Source: Nitrobacteraceae bacterium AZCC 2146 (GTDB lineage Bacteria > Pseudomonadota > Alphaproteobacteria > Rhizobiales > Xanthobacteraceae). Taken from it: a stretch of 64,000 nt of DNA. A model generated the notes under the pieces. It had not been told where the DNA came from. It searched no databases and worked only from the letters and a program-made list of their open reading frames with translations. The position numbers and the translations under genes were made by a program. Within the stretch, counting starts at the first letter, position 1, and each line of letters begins with the position of its first letter. Positions 35,355-43,896 of the stretch are shown one piece after another. The stretch covers positions 2,046,001 to 2,110,000 of the forward strand of contig JBAGRP010000001.1 of the NCBI GenBank assembly GCA_036924855.1. The letters are read 5' to 3'.

Positions 35355-35369
35355 GCAAGGAGTGTGCCA
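35355..35369 (-). promoter_or_regulatory. Sigma-54 (-24/-12) promoter of the cyanate operon
   Basis: On the minus strand the sequence reads TGGCACACTCCTTGC, a full match to the TGGCAY-R-N4-TTGC consensus with the required 10-base distance from GG to GC. It lies 33 bp before the binding-protein ATG, and the divergent gene encodes a sigma-54 activator. Confidence 0.85.
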
Positions 35370-35428
35370 GCCGCGAAGCAGCGGAAATGCCCAATCGCCG
35401 CAGGCGTTTCGGCCATTAGTTGGAAACT

Positions 35429-35473
35429 ACGAAAAATCGTGATACACGAAAATTCGTAATTGAATTACGAATT
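35429..35473. promoter_or_regulatory. Dyad array, probable activator-binding sites
   Basis: Three related dyads: ACGA-AAAA-TCGT (35429-35440), ACGA-AAAT-TCGT (35446-35457), and the 23-base perfect palindrome AATTCGTAATT-G-AATTACGAATT (35451-35473). They lie about 60-120 bp upstream of the sigma-54 promoter, the usual place for enhancer sites, and immediately before the activator start, so they may also control the activator itself. Confidence 0.65.
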
Positions 35474-35489
35474 CTCGGAGTTCTGCGTG

Positions 35490-37409
35490 ATGGATTTCTC
35501 GTCGCATACGCTTGCCGCCACGATCCTCGATGCCGACCTGCGCACCGTCACCTTCGACTACGCGGTCGAGCCGACGCTGCTGCTCGATCCCCACGCCGAC
35601 CAGATCGTCGATGCCAATCCGGCCGCCTGCGCCCTGCTCGGCTATGACCGCGCGCTGCTGCGGCTGACCAAGATCAGCGCGCTGCATGAAGGGCAATTGC
35701 CGGCGCTGATCGTGTTCACGCAAGCCGTGCTCGCCAAGGGCGCGTACTGGACCAATACGCTGACGCCGCGCCATGCGACGGGGCAAGCGCTGCGGCTGGA
35801 ATATGCGGGCTCGCTGGTGCCGCAGGGCGAGCGCTCCTTGCTGCTGCTGACCATGAGCGATCTCGAGCAGCGCCGCCGCCGCCATGTCGATGCCGCCGCC
35901 GAAGACCACATGCGCGGCGGCATCGCCGCCTGGCAACGCGTCGAGCGGGTGTTCCAGGACATCGAGCGCGAGAACCAGCTGATCCTGCGCGCCGCCGGCG
36001 AAGGCATCTATGGCGTCAATGCCGAGGGCAAGACCACCTTCGTCAATCCCGCCGCCGAACGCATGCTGGGCTGGGCCGCGGACGAACTCGTCGGCAAGGA
36101 GATTCATCCGATCGTGCATCACAGCCATCACGACGGCAGCCATTATCCCGATCACGACTGCCCGATCTATGCGGCGTTTCGTGACGGCGCCGTGCACAAC
36201 GTCGACAACGAGGTGTTCTGGCGCAAGGACGGTTCGCCGGTGTGGGTCGAGTACACCTCGACGCCGATCCGCGACCGCAGCATGGTGGTCGGCGCGGTGA
36301 TCGTGTTTCGCGATGTCAGCCAGCGCCGCGAGGCCGATGAAAAGCTGCACGCCGCGCTCGCTGAAGTCGATCGCCTGCGCGAGCGGCTTGAGCTGGAAAA
36401 CGCCTATCTGCAGGAAGAGATAAGGATCGAGACCAATCCACGCGGCATCATCGGGCAGTCGGAGGCGATCCAGAAGACGCTGCGTCAGGTCAAGCTGGTG
36501 GCGCCGACCACCGCGGCGGTGATGATTTCAGGCGAGTCCGGCACCGGCAAGGAACTGATCGCCCGCGCCATCCACGAGGCCTCCGGCCGCCGCGACCGGC
36601 CGCTGATCCGCGTCAACTGCGCGGCGATCCCGCGTGAACTGTTCGAGAGCGAATTCTTCGGCCATGTCCGCGGCGCCTTTACCGGCGCGGTGCGCGACCG
36701 CATCGGCCGGTTTGAGCTGGCCTCCGGCGGCACGCTGTTTCTCGACGAGGTCGGCGAAATTCCGCTGGAGCTGCAGGGCAAGCTGCTGCGCGTCTTGCAG
36801 GAGGGAAATTTCGAACGCGTCGGCGAGGAGCGCACGCGCAGCGTCGATGTCCGCGTCATCGCTGCCACCAACCGCAATCTCAAGCAGGAGGTGCAGCGCG
36901 GAAGGTTTCGCGAAGATCTGTATTTCCGGCTCAACGTATTTCCGGTCGAATCCGTGCCGCTGCGCGACCGCCGCGAGGACATCCCGCTGCTGGCGCAGCA
37001 TTTTCTGATGAGCGAAAAACTGAAGTCCGATCTGCGATTGTCGGAAGGCGATGCGCGGCGGCTGTCGCGCTACGACTGGCCCGGCAATGTCCGCGAACTG
37101 CAGAACGTGATCGAGCGCGCCGCGATCCTGGCGCAGAACGGGCGGCTGCGGATCGACCTGCCAGACGCACCCGGCCCGCATCATGCGTCAACATCAGGCC
37201 GCGCGAAGACCGACGCCAAGCCGGCGGTGATGACCTCGGCGGAAATGCGCGATCACGAGCGAAGCAACATTCTGGCGGCGCTCGCGGCGTGCAACGGCAA
37301 GGTGTTCGGCCCCGGCGGCGCGGCCGAGCTGCTGGATCTCAGGCCGACGACGCTGTCGTCGCGAATGAAGGCGCTGGGGATTGCGGGGGCGCGGACAAGA
37401 GTGGGCTGA
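35490..37409 (+). CDS. Sigma-54-dependent transcriptional activator (PAS-PAS-AAA+-Fis)
   Basis: A 639-residue enhancer-binding protein. A PAS-like domain (about residues 10-120) is followed by a second PAS (about 165-285) with the His-rich segment [16 protein letters not shown]. Next comes a coiled linker, then the AAA+ domain: Walker A GESGTGKE (348), the sigma-54-contacting GAFTGA (395), and Walker [13 protein letters not shown] Fis-type helix-turn-helix is at about 590-630 ([18 protein letters not shown]). There is no receiver domain, so it senses a signal directly through PAS. CGGAG spaces well to the ATG at 35490; a GTG at 35487 is an alternative. It is divergent from the cyanate operon, its likely target. 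Confidence 0.93.
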   Translation: MDFSSHTLAATILDADLRTVTFDYAVEPTLLLDPHADQIVDANPAACALLGYDRALLRLTKISALHEGQLPALIVFTQAVLAKGAYWTNTLTPRHATGQALRLEYAGSLVPQGERSLLLLTMSDLEQRRRRHVDAAAEDHMRGGIAAWQRVERVFQDIERENQLILRAAGEGIYGVNAEGKTTFVNPAAERMLGWAADELVGKEIHPIVHHSHHDGSHYPDHDCPIYAAFRDGAVHNVDNEVFWRKDGSPVWVEYTSTPIRDRSMVVGAVIVFRDVSQRREADEKLHAALAEVDRLRERLELENAYLQEEIRIETNPRGIIGQSEAIQKTLRQVKLVAPTTAAVMISGESGTGKELIARAIHEASGRRDRPLIRVNCAAIPRELFESEFFGHVRGAFTGAVRDRIGRFELASGGTLFLDEVGEIPLELQGKLLRVLQEGNFERVGEERTRSVDVRVIAATNRNLKQEVQRGRFREDLYFRLNVFPVESVPLRDRREDIPLLAQHFLMSEKLKSDLRLSEGDARRLSRYDWPGNVRELQNVIERAAILAQNGRLRIDLPDAPGPHHASTSGRAKTDAKPAVMTSAEMRDHERSNILAALAACNGKVFGPGGAAELLDLRPTTLSSRMKALGIAGARTRVG

Positions 37410-37421
37410 GGCGCCAGGGTT

Positions 37422-37569
37422 GTCATTCCGGGATGCGACAGACGGCGAAGCCGGATGACGCAGGCCCGGAATCCGGAGCTGTTCACCGTCCCATCTCGAG
37501 GTTCCCCGCCACTCCGATCGGAGTGGCTGAGGTTCGCTCGCCGCTGACGCGCTCGCGCCCCGGAATGAC
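37422..37569. repeat. Palindromic repeat, family A
   Basis: GTCATTCCGGGATGCGAC... to ...GCGCCCCGGAATGAC, with inner CCCGGAATCCGG. It fills most of the gap after the activator gene. Confidence 0.85.
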
Positions 37570-37617
37570 AGCCGTGCTTCGCTTGCAATTTCCCCGAATA
37601 GGCATATAATCCACACT

Positions 37618-38304
37618 ATGCCCTATCCCCTCTTTCCCTCCAACATTCGCGTCATCAACTCCTCCGTGGAGCGGCTGGGGCAGACTGCGGTCTATGACGG
37701 ACCGCCGCCGGTTCCGGGCGGCCGCCCCAAGGGCTCGAAGCGGCTGCATACCAATGCCACGGTCGCCGCGGTGCGCCGCCTGATCGAGCAGACCACGCTG
37801 AGCCACGCGCAAATCGCGGCGAAGACCGGCGTCAGCAAGGGCATCGTCACGCGCTGGGCCCGCGACGGCGGCTGGCAGCGTCACCCGTTTGCGCCTGTTG
37901 CCAGCGATACCGTGCCGACCGCCCGCGCCGGCCGCAGGCTCAAGCTGCGGATGCTCGGGGCGAAGCTGCATGCGCTCGCCGAGCGCTGCGTGCAGGAGCT
38001 GTGGAATAGCCCCTCAGTCGATCTCGACCGGTTGATCGAGGCCATGCAGGTACTGAAGATGGCGCGGCTGGAAGCCATGGGCCGCCGCCGCCCGCGCCGC
38101 GTCATCGATGCGCCGCCGCGCACCGGGCAGGACTGGATCGACCGCGACGACGCGATCCGCAAGGCACTGAAAGAGATGCGCCGCGGCGGCGTCAATATCG
38201 ACCGCATCCCCGACGCAGCAATGGCGCTGCTGGAAGACGCCCATACGCCGCCGGAGCGTGATCATCCGGCGCTGCGGCCGAGGGGGCCAAGGCGGAGGCG
38301 GTAG
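37618..38304 (+). CDS. Helix-turn-helix protein of unknown function
   Basis: A 228-residue basic protein. After a proline-rich start, RPKGSKRLHTNATVAAVRRL (from about residue 36) leads into a clear helix-turn-helix, LSHAQIAAKTGVSKGIVTRW (residues about 61-80). The remainder is helical and Arg-rich (MGRRRPRRV, PRGPRRRR at the end). It resembles small-terminase-like or resolvase-like DNA-binding heads but has no catalytic domain I can recognise. It is a single gene between a repeat and the A/T-richer HNH region. A regulator or a mobile-element remnant are both possible. Confidence 0.6.
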   Translation: MPYPLFPSNIRVINSSVERLGQTAVYDGPPPVPGGRPKGSKRLHTNATVAAVRRLIEQTTLSHAQIAAKTGVSKGIVTRWARDGGWQRHPFAPVASDTVPTARAGRRLKLRMLGAKLHALAERCVQELWNSPSVDLDRLIEAMQVLKMARLEAMGRRRPRRVIDAPPRTGQDWIDRDDAIRKALKEMRRGGVNIDRIPDAAMALLEDAHTPPERDHPALRPRGPRRRR

Positions 38305-38373
38305 GCGCGCGCAGTGGCAGATATCCGAGCGATGAAGGGCATCAAGCAGGACGACATGGACGACTGAGAGATT

Positions 38374-39333
38374 CTATGATGGCTTGTTCATTCCTGCCTC
38401 GGCGAGAAACTGGCTTTCAAGATGGTCGATGACAAAGCGTAGACCACCGAAAGTCTGACTCTTCGCATGGTCAACGATTGACGGAGGTAGAATGGCTCGA
38501 AGCAATTGATCGCAGCCACTGTCCTCTCGCCAGTCAACCAGCTTCCGGTCTTTAAATGAGTTTGTTATAAGTAATGCGGTGCGACCGTAGACAGCTTGTA
38601 GAACATAAAACACCGACCAAACACGATGATTGACGAAAGGACGCTCTTTAGATGCCGCTTCTAACGATCCCGCCGCGTTCATTTTTTGAAGCGCCCTGGT
38701 CATATCGGCGTATTCCCTAACCGAATCCATAATCTGATTGTGCTCTCGGTATTGAAAGTATGCGTTCTGCTCAGATGCCAGGAGCACGTTATCGACGAAA
38801 ATCACCATTGAAAATTCACTGCTCAAATTGCGCACTGACTGCCAAAGCACTTCTACAGCTTGGATTTGTCGTTGATGTGTTAGGTGATTGGCGGATGGGG
38901 CACTCTGCAGGGTTATATTAGTTGCATTGACGGTCTGAGCTGAAATTCCACCGCTTTGTCCTTGAGTTGAGACAAGCACAAAGTCTCGTGCTACGCGGGA
39001 CGCTTCCTCCTCAGAAACGGGTTCGGAACGCTGTTCGTTGATGCTTTTCAACTTCAACAAATATTCTACGCTGTAAGCGTCCTCGTCATCGTCTATAACG
39101 GTGTGGTGAGTGGGACACATCAGAATGAGATTTTTGTAATCGTGTCGTTCGGTGTCCGACTGGCTTGGGTCGTGACGAGCACTACCGGGACGGACCCCTT
39201 TTATGTGGCAAACTTCGCCCGTCAGGGTCTCGTTGAACGCCATTGGTGCGGTGCACTTAGGAAACGCGCACCTGTTGCCCGACTTGGCAAATAGGAATTT
39301 TATGTCGGTGATGCCCGGTCCGCTTGCAGCCAT
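38374..39333 (-). CDS. HNH endonuclease-domain protein
   Basis: A 319-residue protein with an N-terminal zinc-containing HNH nuclease domain: CAFPKC (residues about 22-27), GEVCHIKG (His of the first motif), and YKNLILMCPTHHTVID (Asn, Cys and His of the HNH core). The C-terminal two thirds (after about residue 130) is helical without a recognised fold and may be an effector-specific domain. Base composition is clearly less GC-rich than that of core genes, suggesting transfer. It is divergent from the DUF4238-like gene at 39569. A defence or mobile-element role is possible but not shown. The ATG at 39333 is chosen because homology starts just after it. Confidence 0.75.
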   Translation of the reverse strand: MAASGPGITDIKFLFAKSGNRCAFPKCTAPMAFNETLTGEVCHIKGVRPGSARHDPSQSDTERHDYKNLILMCPTHHTVIDDDEDAYSVEYLLKLKSINEQRSEPVSEEEASRVARDFVLVSTQGQSGGISAQTVNATNITLQSAPSANHLTHQRQIQAVEVLWQSVRNLSSEFSMVIFVDNVLLASEQNAYFQYREHNQIMDSVREYADMTRALQKMNAAGSLEAASKERPFVNHRVWSVFYVLQAVYGRTALLITNSFKDRKLVDWREDSGCDQLLRAILPPSIVDHAKSQTFGGLRFVIDHLESQFLAEAGMNKPS

Positions 39334-39568
39334 TACAGGTCTCTTATCCGCGAGTCGTGGGACAATATCATGGAGTAGCCCGCATGAGCACAGCGATATG
39401 CGGAGGCGCATCATCAAAAAGACCGATGTCGCTTCACTCATCCGGGCTACGCTTGCTAGAAAGGACTCGCAAGCGTTGTCTCGATGAAAGCCAAGCCGGC
39501 CTTCAATAAAAACTCACCGCTTTCATGAGATATGTTTTTGGTCAACACAGTTTCGAGCGAATGAATCA

Positions 39569-40333
39569 ATGACGCGGGCGATCTACGACAAGCCTCAGAA
39601 GGGAAATCCACATAGGCTCGTCATCCGGCAACATGTTTTCCCGTCTGCAAGCATCAAACGCTTCGCGAACGAGGCAGGATCTGTCTATCTCGCCGATTTG
39701 AACCGAAACATTGGGCGCGAAGCGAAACCAGAAGATGATATTTTTTGTGCGAAACGAGCTTGGCACGAGAGTGTCGAGACCGGCATGTTTAAACGAATCG
39801 AAGACCGTTTTCAGACACTAGCCGATTTTATACTGGAGCGCGGTATCAGTGCCGTCACTCAAGAGCAAGCAGTCACTATCTCAGATTTTTACGCCCTGTG
39901 GTACATGCGCGCTCGGCGCAGATCTTTATCATCGCGGACAATTAAACTGATAGGCATTCATGGCGGCGGTGGTCTTTCACTGGATCAGGAGGAAATGCTC
40001 GAGAAGAATGGGTATGTCTTTGCGCGTAACGACGGTGAGATGCCTGCACGCCATATCAATGGCGTACGGCTTCAGATGCATATTCAGCGCTACGCTCGCC
40101 AGATTATCGATAATTCACAGTGGGGCGTGGTCCAATCTATAGAAGGCGAATTCATTGTGCCGGACCGTCCCGAGCAAACTGTAATTCCTTTGGCACCAGA
40201 TATCGCCATGGTATCACCCGCGCCTTGCTGCTTAATCCGCCGCGATGATCTGGTAAAAATCAATCAATTCTCTGCAACAAATGCTGTTGATTACTTGTTC
40301 GCTCGAAGCCTTTCGAAGTGCCCCCTCTTCTAA
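39569..40333 (+). CDS. DUF4238-like protein
   Basis: A 254-residue protein of unknown function. The opening NPHRLVIRQHVFPSASIKRF resembles the H-x-(I/V)P...LRxF opening of DUF4238 proteins. A late EFIVPDRPEQTVIPLAPDIA resembles the DRP...IPL-P segment seen in the gene at 29918. It is shorter than that protein and not obviously orthologous. A/T-richer composition is shared with the divergent HNH gene 235 bp away, so the two probably arrived together. The stop falls just before a family E repeat, much as in the first DUF4238 gene. Confidence 0.6.
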   Translation: MTRAIYDKPQKGNPHRLVIRQHVFPSASIKRFANEAGSVYLADLNRNIGREAKPEDDIFCAKRAWHESVETGMFKRIEDRFQTLADFILERGISAVTQEQAVTISDFYALWYMRARRRSLSSRTIKLIGIHGGGGLSLDQEEMLEKNGYVFARNDGEMPARHINGVRLQMHIQRYARQIIDNSQWGVVQSIEGEFIVPDRPEQTVIPLAPDIAMVSPAPCCLIRRDDLVKINQFSATNAVDYLFARSLSKCPLF

Positions 40334-40340
40334 TCCCCGT

Positions 40341-40386
40341 CAGCCCGTAGGGCGGATTAGCGAAGCGTAATCCGCCATTCTGCGGC
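40341..40386. repeat. Family E element
   Basis: CAGCCCGTAGGGCGGATTAG followed by CGAAGCGTAATCCGCCATTCTGCGG, almost identical to 29375-29419. A further small stem (GCGCAATA...TATTGCG) follows at about 40400-40423. Confidence 0.75.
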
Positions 40387-40433
40387 TTGATCGGGAACGG
40401 CGCAATACGCTCCGCTATTGCGTCCTATGCGCC

Positions 40434-40784
40434 TTACGCCGCCACCACGCTGATCCGCGCCGCCGCGCGCGAGCGTGGTTTCTTGCGGATGACGATCTCG
40501 ACATCCTGATCAAGCGTGGTGAGCAGGGTCATCAGACGCTCGACTGAAAAGCCTTCCAGCTTATAGTTGCGCAGCGCCGAGACCTTGGGCTGGTTGAGGC
40601 CAAGCCGCGCCGCGGCGGCGGGCTGGCTCAGCCTCGCCCGGTCGATCACCGCATTCAGCGCGTAAGCCAACCCGAGCTTGGTCTGCAACTCCTCGGCGTC
40701 GGGCAAGCCCAGATCCGCGAACACGTTGCCGCTGCCGCGGGTGATCTCGGCTGCATTGCTTTTGCTAACGCTCGCTCTTGCCAT
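40434..40784 (-). CDS. XRE-family antitoxin
   Basis: A 116-residue protein with an XRE helix-turn-helix (LSQPAAAARLGLNQPKVSAL, about residues 53-72) of the type paired with RelE/HigB toxins; the DLGLPDAEELQTKLGLAY lead-in is typical. It is the second gene after the toxin, whose reading frame overlaps its start by 20 bp. The antitoxin frame is intact though the toxin is frameshifted, so it now probably only autoregulates or protects against a related toxin elsewhere. Confidence 0.85.
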   Translation of the reverse strand: MARASVSKSNAAEITRGSGNVFADLGLPDAEELQTKLGLAYALNAVIDRARLSQPAAAARLGLNQPKVSALRNYKLEGFSVERLMTLLTTLDQDVEIVIRKKPRSRAAARISVVAA

Positions 40785-41147
40785 GACGGGCCTCGTCGTC
40801 CTGTCGCGCAACCTTCAGCCGCCGCGCAATGAGTTCGATATCGCTGCGCGCAGTCCTGATACCGCGCGGCGACTTCTTCTGAAACGCATGCAACACGTAA
40901 ACCACGTGCCGAAAGCGCACGGTGTAGACCGCCCGGTAGGTGTCGCCGTCAAAGTCGTCGACCACCTCGAATACACCAGGACCTCGCCCTTACATGGCTT
41001 GGCGCGCGGATGCTTGCCGCCGAACTGAGCCAGCCCGAGCGCGTTGCCGATGTCGCGCTGCACCGGCAACGGGAAGGCGCAAAAGTCGTCCTTCGATGAC
41101 CCAACCCAGTCGAGCGGCTTTTCGCCCGTGGCAAGACGCGTGCGCAT
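40765..41147 (-). pseudogene. Frameshifted RelE/HigB-type toxin gene
   Basis: The N-terminal part in one frame (GEKPLDWVGSSKDDFCAFPL to HPRAKPCKG, 41147 to about 40980) and the C-terminal part in another (VVDDFDGDTYRAVYTVRF to the stop at 40765) together make one phage-derived Gp49/HigB-like toxin. The break is around 40968-40980, where a few bases of the usual Gly-rich loop seem deleted. Both halves keep family similarity, so the event is recent or is a sequencing error. The frame is also open upstream of 41147, but no better start was recognised. Confidence 0.75.
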
Positions 41148-41327
41148 GGCAATATCCCAGTTCTGGGATGTGAGCAACGGGATGGGAATTGTTCCTGATT
41201 TGTTCTTATCACTGATGGCATCGACTGCCAAGTATTTGAGGAGCGTGCTATCCAACGAGAGAATGATCGGGCTTTTGCCAATGCGGAGACGGCCTTCGCG
41301 AGGTGACGCGCCCGGCGCGCTATCACT

Positions 41328-41449
41328 GTCATTCCGGGATGCAGCAGACGGCGAAGCCGGATGGTGCAGGCCCGGAAACCCGAAGTGTTTTGAACATCTC
41401 CGGATTCCGGGTTCGCTCGCGGCTGGCGCCGCTCCCGCCCCGGAATGAC
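41328..41449. repeat. Palindromic repeat, family A
   Basis: GTCATTCCGGGATGCAGC... to ...CCGCCCCGGAATGAC, with inner GGATTCCGGG. It lies between the toxin relic and the PEP-mutase-family gene. Confidence 0.85.
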
Positions 41450-41453
41450 AGTT

Positions 41454-42275
41454 CTATTTCTTCGCAAACAACCCGTTCAGCTCCGCGCCCTTCGCCGCCT
41501 GCGCAAAGGCCGTGAACGTCCCCTGTCCGGCGATCTCCTGCGCGGCCTGCATGAACCCCGCCCAGGCCACCCGCGCCAGTGCGCCGCCGACGCTGATGCG
41601 GCGGACGCCGAGGCTTGCGAGATGCTGCACGGTCATGGTCGTCTTGATGGTGAGGACATTGAGTGGCTTTCCGCCGATCGCCTTCACCAGCGTGGTGATC
41701 TCCTCGTCCGTGGCGACGCCCGGCGCATAGAGGCAATCGGCGCCGGCGTCGGCGAAGGCGACGAGGCGGGCGATGGTCCTGTTCAGATCACGCTCGCCGA
41801 CGAGAAAACCTTCGCAGCGTGCCACCAGCATCACCGCGGGATCGACCTTGTCGATCGCGGCGCGGGCAGCCTTGATGCGAGCGACGGCGAGCGCGTCCTC
41901 GTAGAGCGGTTGCTCCGCGTTGCCGGTGGAGTTTTCGATCGACAGACCAGCGATGCCGGTCGCCACAGCGCGGCTGACATTGGCGGCGACGCCTTCGGGA
42001 TCGTCGGCGAAGCCGGCCTCGAAATCGGCGTTGACCGGCAGGTCGACCGACGCGCACAGCGTGGTCAGGTGGTCGATCACGTCGTCACAGCTGACATGGT
42101 TGTCGGCTCGCCCCGTCGACCAGGCATAGCCCGAGCTGGTCGAGGCCAGCGCCTTGAAGCCGAGGTTCTGCAAGAACCGCGCGCTGCCGACATCCCAGGG
42201 ATTGGGGAGCACGAAGCAGCCGGTCTCGTGGAGTTTGCGGAAGTTCGCGCGCTTTTCGGCTGTCGAGATCGTCAT
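41454..42275 (-). CDS. Isocitrate lyase/PEP mutase-family protein
   Basis: A 273-residue TIM-barrel protein of the PEP mutase/isocitrate lyase superfamily (2-methylisocitrate lyase-like). Landmarks are the N-terminal VLPNPWDVGSARFLQNLGF, ALASTSSGYAWSTG, the metal-binding PVNADFEAGF near residue 83, and VMLVARCEGF near residue 150. The strict KKCGH motif of isocitrate lyase is absent. Substrate unknown (probably a C-C or P-C bond of a small oxo acid). It is a single gene between repeats of families A and B. Confidence 0.85.
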   Translation of the reverse strand: MTISTAEKRANFRKLHETGCFVLPNPWDVGSARFLQNLGFKALASTSSGYAWSTGRADNHVSCDDVIDHLTTLCASVDLPVNADFEAGFADDPEGVAANVSRAVATGIAGLSIENSTGNAEQPLYEDALAVARIKAARAAIDKVDPAVMLVARCEGFLVGERDLNRTIARLVAFADAGADCLYAPGVATDEEITTLVKAIGGKPLNVLTIKTTMTVQHLASLGVRRISVGGALARVAWAGFMQAAQEIAGQGTFTAFAQAAKGAELNGLFAKK

Positions 42276-42300
42276 GGTCGGCCTCCCTGTTGTTTTTAGC

Positions 42301-42393
42301 CGTCATTGCGAGGAGCGCAGCGACGAAGCAATCCAGAAGGCCACAAGTTAAGAACTGGATTGCTTCGTCGCCAAGAGGCTCCTCGCAATGACG
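42301..42393. repeat. Palindromic repeat, family B (short form)
   Basis: CGTCATTGCGAGGAGCGCAG... to ...GGCTCCTCGCAATGACG, with inner GAAGCAATCCAG / CTGGATTGCTTC. It lies between the PEP-mutase-family gene and trmJ. Confidence 0.9.
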
Positions 42394-42406
42394 GCTGCAT
42401 TTCTAA

Positions 42407-43621
42407 CTAGTCCTGACCGGGCATGTGGCCGGCCAGCGCCGTCTCCAGCCGCAGCAAGACCGCGGCGATATCGCTGGTCACCTCGTCGGTCCGCATCGCC
42501 ACCACGCGGTAGCCGCGCTCCTCGAGCCAAGTCTGCCTGACGGCACGGTCGCTCACAATCACATCGGTCTCGTCGGGATTGATCAGCTCGATGGCAGTGC
42601 GCTGTGCGAACGAGACGAAATCCGGAATATGACGGCCGACCGGGGTCTGCCGCTTGAACTGGCCGGCGAAGCGGCGGTCGGAGCGCAGCTGCTCCCAGAG
42701 CAGGCGCTCGGCGTCGGTGGGATTGCGCCGCAGCAGCCGCGCCAGCCCGCGGACCGTGCCGCTTTCATGGGGCGCCGCGCCCTGGCCGTGCTCGGCCAGC
42801 AGCGCGCGCAACCGCGTCGCCTGTTCGCCATCGAGCACGCCGCCCTTGGCCGGCCCCTTGCGGCCTTCGGCGATCGCCATCACCACGCCGTGCAGCGTGT
42901 GCATGTCCTGCTTGGTCGGCTCCATCCGGCTGAAGATGTTGCGCAGGTTGACCAGCATGGTCTCGCGCTTCTCCGCCGGACGGAGAAACTCGACCTTGTC
43001 GAGTTCGCGGACCAGGTTGTCGAAGAACGCCTGCATCTGGTGCTGCGAGGCGCGCTCGGAGCGCTCCGGCATCGCGAAGGGCAATCCGTTCTGGGTCGCC
43101 AGCTTGAACCACTCGTAGCCGATCAGCAGCACGGCCTGGGCGAGGTTCAGTGAGGCGAAGCCGGGATTGACCGGGAAGGTGATGATGCGATCGGCCAGCG
43201 CGACCTCTTCGTTGAGCAGGCCGTAGCGCTCGCGGCCAAACAGGATGGCGACGGTGCCGCCGGTGGCGACCTGCCTGGAAATTTCCTGGGCAGCGGCTTC
43301 GGGGGCCACCACCGGCTTGGCCTGGTCGTGGGCGCGCGCGGTGGTGGCGAACAGCAGCGTGCAGTCGGCCACCGCCGCTTCCACCGTGTCGAACAGCTCG
43401 ACCTTGTCGAGGATGTGATCGGCGCCGGAGGCGGCGCGGCGGGCGTGGACGTTCGGCCAGCCATCGCGCGGATTGACGATGCGCAGCCGCGTCAGCCCGA
43501 AATTGCCCATGGCGCGCGCGGCCATGCCGATATTCTCGCCGAGCTGCGGCTCGACCAGAACGACGACGGGGCCGTCGAGCTCGCTGGGGGCCTTGGTGTG
43601 GTCGGTGCCTGAACCGGACAT
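42407..43621 (-). CDS. trmJ: tRNA/rRNA 2'-O-methyltransferase TrmJ fused to a DUF559 domain
   Basis: A 404-residue protein. Residues about 15-175 form a SPOUT methyltransferase of the TrmJ family (VVLVEPQLGENIGMAARAM, AILFGRERYGL, FASLNLAQAVLL), which methylates the ribose of tRNA nucleotide 32. Residues about 175-260 are the usual TrmJ C-terminal helices. An extra domain at about 290-395 matches DUF559 (Vsr-like nuclease fold): LLRRNPTDAERLLWEQLRSD and IPDFVSFAQRTAIELI. The usual catalytic VEVDGGQH is replaced by IELINPDE, so nuclease activity is probably lost. The fusion is unusual; standard TrmJ is about 250 residues. Confidence 0.88.
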   Translation of the reverse strand: MSGSGTDHTKAPSELDGPVVVLVEPQLGENIGMAARAMGNFGLTRLRIVNPRDGWPNVHARRAASGADHILDKVELFDTVEAAVADCTLLFATTARAHDQAKPVVAPEAAAQEISRQVATGGTVAILFGRERYGLLNEEVALADRIITFPVNPGFASLNLAQAVLLIGYEWFKLATQNGLPFAMPERSERASQHQMQAFFDNLVRELDKVEFLRPAEKRETMLVNLRNIFSRMEPTKQDMHTLHGVVMAIAEGRKGPAKGGVLDGEQATRLRALLAEHGQGAAPHESGTVRGLARLLRRNPTDAERLLWEQLRSDRRFAGQFKRQTPVGRHIPDFVSFAQRTAIELINPDETDVIVSDRAVRQTWLEERGYRVVAMRTDEVTSDIAAVLLRLETALAGHMPGQD

Positions 43622-43896
43622 CTCACTTCACTTTCTGATTCAACGTCTCAAGATCTTGAATCATCCTTTGAAGGTTTTGATTCAACGCCTCATCCCCGCC
43701 GCTGCCTGTTCCTCCATCCCGGCCATTTTATCAAGCAAAATGATGGGCTTGGTTCAGCTCTCCGAGATTTCCCCGGAAATGGTTTTGCAGCGTCGGACGG
43801 GTTGTTGCTTTCGCTTGGCTTTCGATTATCAGTCCAAACCACAATGAAAACGAACCCGAAGCCGGCGCGACCGGCACGGGATGGGGAGGCACTTCA

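Noticed and set aside
38305..38373. Eleven-codon ORF after the HTH gene
   Set aside because: Too short, acidic and without a ribosome-binding site.
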